From positions 1-64,000 of the forward strand of contig CALEXY010000007.1 in NCBI GenBank assembly GCA_937924995.1: a stretch of 64,000 nt of DNA, written 5' to 3'. Under the pieces are notes generated by a model that was not told the DNA's origin, made no database searches, and was given only the letters and a program-made list of their open reading frames with translations. The translations under genes and the position numbers were made by a program. How positions within the stretch are numbered: the stretch's first letter is position 1; each line of letters starts with the position of its first letter. Positions 57,775 through 64,000 of the stretch are shown here, piece by piece. Origin of the DNA: an uncultured Candidatus Saccharibacteria bacterium (GTDB lineage Bacteria > Patescibacteriota > Saccharimonadia > Saccharimonadales > Saccharimonadaceae).

Positions 57775-58728
57775 ATGCCAGAGTTACCAGAAGTTGAAAC
57801 AATCCTCAGGGGGGTTTTGAAATTTACTAAACATAAATCAGTGGGAAAAGTCAAAATTAGTTCCCTCTCCTCTTTTTATGGACCAAAGGAATTAATCGAA
57901 GGACAAAAGATTTTGGGCATGCGCCGATTTGGCAAAGCCTTGATTTTTGATTTCGAAAATGGCGTTTCAATGATGGTGCATCTGAGAATGACCGGGCAAT
58001 TAATTTATCGAAATCTAGGAACCGAATCTGGTAAAGATTTCGTGAAGATGATTTCGCAAGGTGATTTTAAAACGGAATTGTTTGACAAGGATGGTTTTTC
58101 GGGCGGACACCCCAGCGAAAGTTTTTATGGGGGTTTACCAAATAAGCAAACGCGAGTGGAGTTTGAAGTTTGCGATAAAGATTCTTCTGGTGAATTAGAA
58201 CAAATCGGTACGCTTTATTTTAACGATCAGAGGAAATTCGGTTTCTGTAAAGTACTAGAAACTAGTGAAGTAGAAAATGAGCCTTTTATCAAGAAGCTCG
58301 CCAAAGAGCCGTGGGATATGACCGATGAAGAATTCAAAAAGAATTTGATGCGACATAAAAAAGCTTTGATTAAGCCGACGATTCTAGACCAAACAGTGGT
58401 TTGCGGGCTGGGCAATATTTACGCCGATGAGTCGCTTTATTTTGCCAAAATCCACCCAGAGCGCATTGTGGAAAGTTTGAGTGATGAAGAAATTCATGAG
58501 TTATTAATTGGCGCGCGTACGGTCATGCAAGAGTCTATTGATTCTGGTGGCAGTACGATGGCGACTTACGTGAAGGCTGATGGTACGAAGGGTGATTATT
58601 TAACTAAGTTTGCCAAAGTTTTTCGTCGCGAGGGTGAACCATGCGAAAGATGTGGGACGGAAATTATCAAAATTAAGGTTGCAGGACGTGGCACACATCT
58701 TTGTCCATACTGTCAAAAGAAATTTTAG
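57775..58728 (+). CDS. mutM: Formamidopyrimidine-DNA glycosylase
   Basis: Removes 8-oxoguanine and other oxidised bases. PELPEVETI supplies the catalytic Pro1-Glu2 after Met removal; LRMTGQL, FNDQRKFG, LLDQTVVCGLGNIYADESL-type segment and the C-terminal zinc finger CERCG...CPYCQKKF are present. 317 aa against about 270: an insertion of about 40 residues (about 84-125, rich in Gly/Lys/Asp) splits the N-domain. Overlaps the operon with the HolA-like gene 7 bases downstream. Confidence 0.95.
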   Translation: MPELPEVETILRGVLKFTKHKSVGKVKISSLSSFYGPKELIEGQKILGMRRFGKALIFDFENGVSMMVHLRMTGQLIYRNLGTESGKDFVKMISQGDFKTELFDKDGFSGGHPSESFYGGLPNKQTRVEFEVCDKDSSGELEQIGTLYFNDQRKFGFCKVLETSEVENEPFIKKLAKEPWDMTDEEFKKNLMRHKKALIKPTILDQTVVCGLGNIYADESLYFAKIHPERIVESLSDEEIHELLIGARTVMQESIDSGGSTMATYVKADGTKGDYLTKFAKVFRREGEPCERCGTEIIKIKVAGRGTHLCPYCQKKF

Positions 58729-58735
58729 GACGTAA

Positions 58736-59380
58736 ATGATTTATATTTTTGACGGAGAGGACCGCAAAAAAGCCGAGCAAAAAGCCCGGATGATTTTGGG
58801 CGAAAAAATCGAGATTATCGATGCGGATAATATTGGTCTAGTAGAACTGGAATCGATTTTTCTCGGCGTCACGTTTTTTGAAGCGGAGCGTCGAATTTTA
58901 ATTAAAGATCTGTTTCTGAAAAAAGATTTGGTGGAGAAACTGCCAAACTTGATAAATACGCCACATAAAATTGTTCTACTTGAAACCAAACTTGATAAGC
59001 GTGGGACGGTTTATAAAGAACTAGTGAAGCTGGCAAAAACTAATTCGGAGATTAAATTCGAAACTTTTGCAGCGGCAGAGCAGGCAGTGGATCGCAATGC
59101 GGTGTTTCGAATTTTTGATTTAGCAATGACGGATGGCAGACGTGCGGTAAAAAATTTACAATCTATTGAATCCGACAACGATCCTTATGCGACAATTGGG
59201 GCTTGGACGAAAAAGGCTTGTGATTTACTAGAGCGAAATCCCAAAAAAGCCCGGGCGATTCTAAAAGAATTAGCCAAAATCGATGTACTAGTAAAATCGA
59301 CGGATTTTAGCAAAGAACCTTGGACGCTGCTTGAAGGGTTTCTACTGAGAATCTCTAAAGATTCTACTGAAAGTTTCTGA
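58736..59380 (+). CDS. DNA polymerase III delta subunit-like protein (HolA-like)
   Basis: 214 aa. The start MIYIFDGEDRKKAEQKA and strand pattern (RILIKDLF, HKIVLLETKLDKRGTVYKEL, EIKFETFAAAE) match the N-terminal AAA-like domain of clamp-loader delta, and residues 120-210 fit the helical lid/collar. It is much shorter than usual (about 330 aa). Context supports it: rpsT is next door, as in Bacillus (yqeN-rpsT). No Walker A, normal for delta. Family call is moderately sure. Confidence 0.65.
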   Translation: MIYIFDGEDRKKAEQKARMILGEKIEIIDADNIGLVELESIFLGVTFFEAERRILIKDLFLKKDLVEKLPNLINTPHKIVLLETKLDKRGTVYKELVKLAKTNSEIKFETFAAAEQAVDRNAVFRIFDLAMTDGRRAVKNLQSIESDNDPYATIGAWTKKACDLLERNPKKARAILKELAKIDVLVKSTDFSKEPWTLLEGFLLRISKDSTESF

Positions 59381-59445
59381 GGATCCTACCGAATTTTAAA
59401 ATTCCTACTGAAAGTTTCTAAGGATTTCGCTGAATGTTAAATTAC
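59355..59445. repeat. Tandem duplication of about 40 bp spanning the HolA-like stop codon
   Basis: Two copies of a unit containing CTACTGAAAGTTTCT(G/A)AGGAT and then (C/G)CTGAAT/CCGAAT TTAAA. The gene's stop lies in the first copy. It resembles the 45-bp repeat at another gene end (25325-25440). Confidence 0.7.
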
Positions 59446-59459
59446 AAAATCTAGATCAA

Positions 59460-59484
59460 AAAAGACCTCCGGAGAGGTCTTTTT
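59460..59484. terminator. Bidirectional terminator between HolA-like gene and rpsT
   Basis: Hairpin AAAAGACCTC-CGGA-GAGGTCTTTT with A/T flanks. Confidence 0.85.
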
Positions 59485-59485
59485 A

Positions 59486-59836
59486 CTAAGCAGCCTTTTT
59501 GGTGGTCTTCTTAGCGGTAGTCTTTTTAGCGACAGTCTTTTTTGCAGTAGCTTTCTTAGCGGTAGCTTTTTTGGCAGTGGTTTCTACCTTGGCACCATTA
59601 GAAGTCTTAGCAATTTTTACCAAGCTAGCCTTACGACGAGAAGCGGTATTCTTCTTGATGAGGCCTTTTTTAGCAGCCTTGTCGTATTCAGATTGAGCTT
59701 TGGAAAGATTCTCAGCAGTTGGGTTAGCTTTGAAAGCCTTAAGAGCGTTCTTGATGAACTTCTTAATCTGTTGATTCTTTGCAGTGCGTTTGACTGCTTG
59801 ACGAGCTGCCTTTTTTGCAGATTTGATAATCGGCAT
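59486..59836 (-). CDS. rpsT: Ribosomal protein bS20 with Lys/Ala-rich C-terminal tail
   Basis: 116 aa. The first 85 residues are S20 (MPIIKSAKKAARQAVKRT, FKANPTAENLSKAQSEYDKAAKKGLIKKNTASRRKASL). The remaining 30 are repeats of AKKATAKK/AKKTTAKK, like histone H1 or HU tails, absent in standard S20. This probably adds nonspecific RNA or DNA binding. AGGAAACT precedes the ATG. Confidence 0.95.
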   Translation of the reverse strand: MPIIKSAKKAARQAVKRTAKNQQIKKFIKNALKAFKANPTAENLSKAQSEYDKAAKKGLIKKNTASRRKASLVKIAKTSNGAKVETTAKKATAKKATAKKTVAKKTTAKKTTKKAA

Positions 59837-59905
59837 TATAGTTTCCTGTTTAAAACGATTTAATGATTAATATACTTGTGAAATATTATACATGATTTTC
59901 ATAGA

Positions 59906-59934
59906 TTGTAAAGATGGGGGCCGGAGACTATAAT
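59906..59934 (+). promoter_or_regulatory. Promoter for leaderless uppP transcript
   Basis: TTGTAA (59906-59911), 17-base spacer, TATAAT (59929-59934), 6 bases to ATG 59941. Confidence 0.75.
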
Positions 59935-59940
59935 AAAAAT

Positions 59941-60750
59941 ATGAACATTTTAGAATCGACCGTCTTAGGTCTTGTACAAGGTATTACTGAATTTATTCCG
60001 GTGTCTTCCTCTGGGCATCTCGAAATCACTCAGCGCATTTTGGGCGCGGGTGGACGCGCGGAAGATTTTCATTTCTTTTTGGAATTAATTAATTTTGGTA
60101 CGCTGTTTGCGTTACTTTTCTATTATCGTCAAACGATTTGGGAAATTATGCAACGCGTATTTGTAAAAAAAGACTATAAATTAACACTCAATATCTTAAT
60201 CACTTCGATTCCAGCCGGTATCATTGGTTTAGTGCTTTCAAAAGTAATCGAAAAAATGCCATTCTTTTCGAGTCTTACTACGATTGGTTTCGCGATGGGC
60301 TTTGTCGGCTTAATTATGATTTTCGTGAATAAATTACCACACTTATCGAAACTGAAAGATGAAAATGAATTGACTCCAGGCCGCGCTTTGGCGATTGGCT
60401 TAGCGCAAACCTTTGCTTTGATTCCTGGAGTTTCCCGCTCTGGCTCGACAATTATTACTGGCCGTGTGATGGGGCTTGATTCGAAGTCGGCAGCGAAATA
60501 TTCTTTCCTGGCTAGCCTTCCAATCATGATTGCAGTTTGTGGTAAATCCCTACTTTCAAGTTCTTCGAGAGCTTACATTACTAGCAATTTAGGCATGCTT
60601 TTACTCTCGAACTTAGTAGCCTTTGTTTCTGGATTAATCGCACTACAAATCGTAATGAAATATTTCAAGAAAGAAAATTCAATCCCAAGCTTCGGTGTTT
60701 ATCGTGTGATTTTATCTCTTGGAATTTTCGCCGCACTACTACTCTTCTAA
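59941..60750 (+). CDS. uppP: Undecaprenyl-diphosphatase UppP/BacA
   Basis: Membrane enzyme recycling undecaprenyl pyrophosphate, the lipid carrier for cell wall. 269 aa, eight hydrophobic helices. Motifs: GLVQGITEFIPVSSSGHLEI (the E-rich/SSSGH site) and LIPGVSRSGSTIITGR (second site), both intact. ATG 59941 is 6 bases from TATAAT; an in-frame ATG nine codons earlier lies upstream of this promoter. Confidence 0.97.
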   Translation: MNILESTVLGLVQGITEFIPVSSSGHLEITQRILGAGGRAEDFHFFLELINFGTLFALLFYYRQTIWEIMQRVFVKKDYKLTLNILITSIPAGIIGLVLSKVIEKMPFFSSLTTIGFAMGFVGLIMIFVNKLPHLSKLKDENELTPGRALAIGLAQTFALIPGVSRSGSTIITGRVMGLDSKSAAKYSFLASLPIMIAVCGKSLLSSSSRAYITSNLGMLLLSNLVAFVSGLIALQIVMKYFKKENSIPSFGVYRVILSLGIFAALLLF

Positions 60751-60766
60751 AAGATTCTGCCAAAAA

Positions 60767-60791
60767 AATCCGGCCCTAGAGCCGGATTTTT
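60767..60791. terminator. Bidirectional terminator after uppP
   Basis: Hairpin AAATCCGGC-CCTAGA-GCCGGATTT with A and T flanks. It may also help end aspS (-). Confidence 0.8.
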
Positions 60792-60828
60792 ATTTGCTTT
60801 GATTTTGAGATCAGAATTTAGCTTGCTT

Positions 60829-62592
60829 CTATTCCTCATCCTCTACGATTTGAAGGTGAGCTTCTTCGAGCTGAATTGAGTCGACAAGGGATGGTGAATT
60901 CATCATGAGGTCGACACCAGAACCGTTCTTCGGGAAGGCCACGATATCACGGATATTTTTATTATCATTTAGAACCATGAAAATACGCTCAATACCGAAG
61001 GCACAACCAGCGTGAGGAGGGGCGCCGAACTTAAAGGCGTTCAACATACCACCGAAACGGGCTTCGACATATTTCTCGTCATAACCAAGAATACCGAAAA
61101 CCTTATACATCACTTCTGGGCTGTGATTACGTACGGCACCAGAACAAATTTCAAAACCATTCATCACCATATCGTATTGGTCGGCGACAATCGCAAGTTT
61201 TTCGGCATCAGTCTCGGCGGCTTCGAGCGCCTTGAGTCCGCCTTTTGGCATAGAGAATGGGTTGTGACCAAAGTCTAATTTGTTCTTGCCTTCATCCCAC
61301 TCATAAAATGGAAAATCTACAATCCAACAGAGTGCAACAAGATTATCGTCTTTCAAGTTGAAGTGATCAGCAAACGCGATACGAAGTTGGCCGAGCACTT
61401 TATTCACTTTCGAGAGTGAATCGGCGCCGAAGAAAACCGCATCACCATTTTCCGCACCAGTGAGTTCTTTGATTTTAGCTAGTTCGGTTTCGGTGAGGAA
61501 TTTAGCGATTGGACTTTTTACTTCATCGTTTTCATAGATGATGTAAGCAAGACCACCCGCACCAAGCTTGCGGGCCTTTTCGGTGAAATTATCAATTTGA
61601 GATCGCGAAAGGGTGGCGCCATTTTTCACACAAATAGCCTTGACGGATTCAGTTTGAAAAACTTTAAAACCAGTATCTTTCAAAGCTTCTTTCAGATCGA
61701 TTAATTCCATACCATAACGGAGATCTGGCTTATCGACGCCAAAACGATTCATAGCTTCCTGATACGGAATACGTGGAATTTCTTCTGAGAGTAATTTCTT
61801 GTGAGCAAAATCGGTAACTAAGGATTTAATTAGTGGTTCCATAGTGGTGCGAACTACTTCACCCTCTTCCACGAAAGACATCTCGAGATCGAGCTGATAG
61901 AAATCACCGTATAGACGATCGGCACGTGGATCTTCGTCGCGGAAACATGGCGCGATTTGATAATAACGAGGAATTCCACCAACCATTAAAAGTTGCTTGA
62001 ACTGTTGGGGAGCTTGAGGTAAGGCATAAAACTGTCCTGGACGAAGTCTGGATGGCACAAGAAAGTCACGGGCACCTTCTGGGCTGGAGTTAGCTAAAAT
62101 TGGCGTAGTGACTTCGATAAAATCGTGGGCTTCCATATAATCACGCATGAAGTGATAAAATTCAGCACGACGACGCAAGGTATGAAGCATACTTGGACGA
62201 CGGAGATCAAGATAACGATATTTAAGACGAAGCTCTTCGCCAGATTCCACACCGTCATCATGGGTATTAACCGGCAAAGGTTCAGAGCGATTTAAGAGTT
62301 CCAGTGAGTCGACCACTAATTCAATGTCGCCCGTAGCAATATGAGGATTACGCAGAGCAGGGTCGCGCTCACGAATTAGACCAGTAGCCGAAATGACAAA
62401 TTCATCGCGCAAACTTTCGGCGATGGCAAAATTTTCAGCATTTTCTGGGGTAATCACTAGCTGAATAATCCCCTCGTGGTCACGTAAGTCAATGAAGATT
62501 AACCCACCGTGATCACGCCTAGAATTTACCCAACCAGAGACTGTAACATGTTGATTGATTTGTTGTTTTAGTTCTCCAGACAGTTTTCTCAT
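60829..62592 (-). CDS. aspS: Aspartyl-tRNA synthetase
   Basis: Class IIb synthetase. N-terminal OB anticodon domain (VSGWVNSRRDHGGLIFIDLRDHEG), motif 2 (QAPQQFKQLLMVGGIPRYYQIAPCFRDEDPRADR), the bacterial GAD insertion (about 290-410), and motif 3 (GIERIFMVL). 587 aa, full bacterial length; whether it is discriminating or also makes Asp-tRNA-Asn cannot be told here. TATAAT (62600-62605) 7 bases before the ATG and no ribosome-binding site: leaderless type. Confidence 0.97.
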   Translation of the reverse strand: MRKLSGELKQQINQHVTVSGWVNSRRDHGGLIFIDLRDHEGIIQLVITPENAENFAIAESLRDEFVISATGLIRERDPALRNPHIATGDIELVVDSLELLNRSEPLPVNTHDDGVESGEELRLKYRYLDLRRPSMLHTLRRRAEFYHFMRDYMEAHDFIEVTTPILANSSPEGARDFLVPSRLRPGQFYALPQAPQQFKQLLMVGGIPRYYQIAPCFRDEDPRADRLYGDFYQLDLEMSFVEEGEVVRTTMEPLIKSLVTDFAHKKLLSEEIPRIPYQEAMNRFGVDKPDLRYGMELIDLKEALKDTGFKVFQTESVKAICVKNGATLSRSQIDNFTEKARKLGAGGLAYIIYENDEVKSPIAKFLTETELAKIKELTGAENGDAVFFGADSLSKVNKVLGQLRIAFADHFNLKDDNLVALCWIVDFPFYEWDEGKNKLDFGHNPFSMPKGGLKALEAAETDAEKLAIVADQYDMVMNGFEICSGAVRNHSPEVMYKVFGILGYDEKYVEARFGGMLNAFKFGAPPHAGCAFGIERIFMVLNDNKNIRDIVAFPKNGSGVDLMMNSPSLVDSIQLEEAHLQIVEDEE

Positions 62593-62644
62593 AATCTCTA
62601 TTATAACATAATAAACCAGTCAACTTTTCAAATTATAAAATCAA

Positions 62645-62670
62645 GAAAAATATCGCTGGAAAGCGATATT
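62645..62670 (-). terminator. Terminator on minus strand
   Basis: Minus strand AAATATCGCT-TTCC-AGCGATATTTTTC. It ends a minus-strand transcript arriving from the 62.7-63.0 kb region, supporting a small gene there. Confidence 0.75.
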
Positions 62671-62716
62671 TGTCCTCAAATATTAATCCTTAAGATTGAA
62701 TTTTGACTATTCAAGA

Positions 62717-62797
62717 CTAATATTCGATATACTCTTGCCATGGGGCAGGAGGAATTTTCGACTTTTTGCGCGAAGATTCACGTTTAAGTCTACGCAT
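62717..62797 (-). CDS. Possible 26-aa basic micro-protein
   Basis: A frame MRRLKRESSRKKSKIPPAPW to its stop, basic N-terminal half, followed by an intrinsic terminator. AAGGAG lies about 15 bases upstream of the ATG, rather far. The rest of 62593-63017 holds only the aspS start region and AT-rich promoter sequence with two TTGACA boxes. Weak candidate. Confidence 0.35.
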   Translation of the reverse strand: MRRLKRESSRKKSKIPPAPWQEYIEY

Positions 62798-63005
62798 ATT
62801 TACGAATGCATCTCCTTAATAATCATTGCACACGACCTAGCCCCCACCAGCCACCGAGTGACTAAAAAGTGCAATAGAATTAATTTTATCAAATATTTTA
62901 TTTTTGGCAAATTTTAGGTATTGACAAGCACTTTGAAGATGCTTATGGCTATTGACAAATATGGGTAAATTATTGTTTTATGTTTATTTTTTATATTAAA
63001 TATGA

Positions 63006-63017
63006 TATAAATTAGGT
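63006..63017 (+). promoter_or_regulatory. -10 for leaderless Wzz/BY-kinase transcript
   Basis: TGA-TATAAA (hexamer 63006-63011), 6 bases before ATG 63018; two TTGACA boxes lie further upstream near 62920 and 62955. Confidence 0.5.
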
Positions 63018-64000
63018 ATGGATGAGATTAACCTCGGAGAAATGTTCGCCTATTTCAAGGCTAAACTCCATATTCTACTGATAATTTTTGCCCTAATTTT
63101 TGGATTAGGTTCTTTTTATGTATTTTTCATGCAAAAACCAAAATACGAAGCGACTGCCACGGTGATTGTGAGCTCAGATAAATCAAACACCAATCTGCCA
63201 AGTGAAGTAGCAACCAACAAAAACTTAATTGATACTTACACGCAAGTAGTTAAATCACATCGTGTGCTCGATAAGGTCAAGAATGATATTAATATCGATA
63301 AATCTTTCGATGAGATGTTAAAAATGATCGAAGTTTCAGCGATTAAAGGTACAGAAATTATTAATATCACTACGACCGATCGCGATGCCGAGTTTGCCAC
63401 GAAGATGACCAATAAAATTGCGGACCATTTTGTTAAGGAGATCGCCAAGATTTATAACGACCGCAATATTAATGTGCTAGACTCTGCGGTCACCCCGACG
63501 GAACCGGCAAATATTAAGATTGTGCGCCAAGAAATTATGGCTTTTGCTGCAGGCCTAATCGTCAGCGTTTCAATTCTCTTCTTAGTATTCTATTTTGACC
63601 GCTCAGTGAAGACGAGCGAACAAGTCGAAAGTCAGTTGCATTTGCCAGTGATTGGTAAAATCCACATGATTGACGCCGAAAAAGAACGTCTGAAACGCCG
63701 CCAGCGCGCCTTGGCTCTAAAAGCAAAGAAAGAGGCTAAAGAGGATGACTCAGCAGAAAATGCAGAGAATACGGAAAATGAGGAAGAGGCTTCTGATGAA
63801 GATCTCAGTAGTGAATTGATTCTAAAGAATAATCCAAAATCTATTATCAGCGAAGACTTCCGCACCGTACGTACTAGTCTGGATTTTAGCTTGGTTGGCA
63901 AAAATAACAATTCCCTCGTACTAACCAGTACCGCACCAAATGAAGGTAAAAGTTTCGTTTCCGCGAACCTGGCAATCGCTTTTGCTAATACTGGTAAAAA
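63018..64000 (+). CDS. Wzz-type chain-length protein fused to BY-kinase domain (5' part)
   Basis: Runs off the window; 327 codons seen. An N-terminal cytoplasmic stretch, first transmembrane helix (about 18-38), an extracytoplasmic Wzz domain opening KPKYEATATVIVSS, a second helix (about 174-194), then a Lys/Glu-rich linker (about 220-265) into a kinase domain: SIISEDFRTVRTSLDFS, VLTSTAPNEGKSFVSANLAIAFA, the Walker A' of bacterial tyrosine kinases (CpsD/CapB/Wzc). Predicted to control length and export of a surface polysaccharide. Leaderless-type start. Confidence 0.9.
   Translation, partial: MDEINLGEMFAYFKAKLHILLIIFALIFGLGSFYVFFMQKPKYEATATVIVSSDKSNTNLPSEVATNKNLIDTYTQVVKSHRVLDKVKNDINIDKSFDEMLKMIEVSAIKGTEIINITTTDRDAEFATKMTNKIADHFVKEIAKIYNDRNINVLDSAVTPTEPANIKIVRQEIMAFAAGLIVSVSILFLVFYFDRSVKTSEQVESQLHLPVIGKIHMIDAEKERLKRRQRALALKAKKEAKEDDSAENAENTENEEEASDEDLSSELILKNNPKSIISEDFRTVRTSLDFSLVGKNNNSLVLTSTAPNEGKSFVSANLAIAFANTGK

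Noticed and set aside
62696..62917. 73-aa plus-strand ORF
   Set aside because: No initiation signal; the opposite strand has the more credible micro-ORF plus terminator.
1..64000. CRISPR array or insertion sequence
   Set aside because: No regularly spaced repeats with unique spacers and no transposase-like frames. The repeats found are tandem duplications or palindromes.
1..64000. Alternative genetic code (UGA as glycine)
   Set aside because: TGA ends real genes, for example tatD overlapping the next start as ATGA, and no conserved protein has in-frame TGA.

Overview
The window looks like a compact chromosome of a Candidate Phyla Radiation (Patescibacteria) bacterium, most likely Candidatus Saccharibacteria (TM7). 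This is an inference from gene content. The genes are short and tightly packed, and TGA is used as a stop (for example at the end of tatD), so this is not the recoded SR1/Gracilibacteria code. The 23S rRNA has no 16S directly upstream. AlaRS, TlyA and the PilB-type ATPase each lack a domain or motif usual for their families. At least eleven genes have a -10 hexamer only 6-7 bases from the start codon, the geometry of leaderless mRNAs. No taxonomic search was possible.

Layout. 1-643 is the 5' part of a 23S rRNA gene (minus strand) with its own promoter. 958-10739 holds two minus-strand operons, alaS-pepN and typA-tatD-cysteine desulfurase-mnmA (translation quality control and tRNA thiolation). 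10824-13072 holds tRNA-Lys(UUU), tRNA-Val(GAC), a strongly structured unidentified RNA of about 500 nt, a DUF308-like membrane protein and a small P-loop kinase. 13165-17375 is a cell-surface cluster: two small secreted beta-rich proteins, two secreted membrane-anchored DUF916/WxLIP-like proteins and one protein with a sortase-type C-terminus, an arrangement like Firmicutes WxL loci. 17499-25331 holds an N-formylglutamate-amidohydrolase-like protein, an inositol-phosphatase family enzyme, YchF, an RNase HII-YraN fusion, L19, a stalked membrane protein with a PilB-type ATPase, and a helical unknown.

25544-27622 contains a 29-codon basic micro-gene, tRNA-Arg(UCG) with palindromic modules upstream, an unknown helical protein and tRNA-Lys(CUU). 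Downstream of that tRNA lies an AT-rich accessory island (about 27.6-40.25 kb), nearly all on the minus strand. It carries a DpnD/PcfM-like protein, an OLD/RecF-like AAA ATPase, a nuclease-methyltransferase R-M gene split at a (TG)9 tract (probably phase-variable), an unknown protein coupled to a membrane protein, a DUF2726 nuclease-like protein, a RelA/SpoT-domain synthetase, a GIY-YIG protein, small ORFs and decayed fragments. It reads as a defence island.

40372-64000 returns to core genes: RNase J; rpsF-ssb-rpsR-efp-tlyA; FtsK flanked by three paralogous stalk proteins with near-identical N-termini and unrelated C-termini; PNPase; rpsO; truB with a DHH-fold protein that has lost its DHH residues and gained a huge Pro/Gln tail; mutM; a HolA-like subunit; rpsT with a histone-like tail; uppP; aspS; and the start of a Wzz/BY-kinase polysaccharide gene.

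The most notable signals are the structured RNA at 10981-11485, the phase-variable R-M gene, the stalk-protein family with swapped heads, the WxL-like surface locus and the consistent leaderless promoter geometry.
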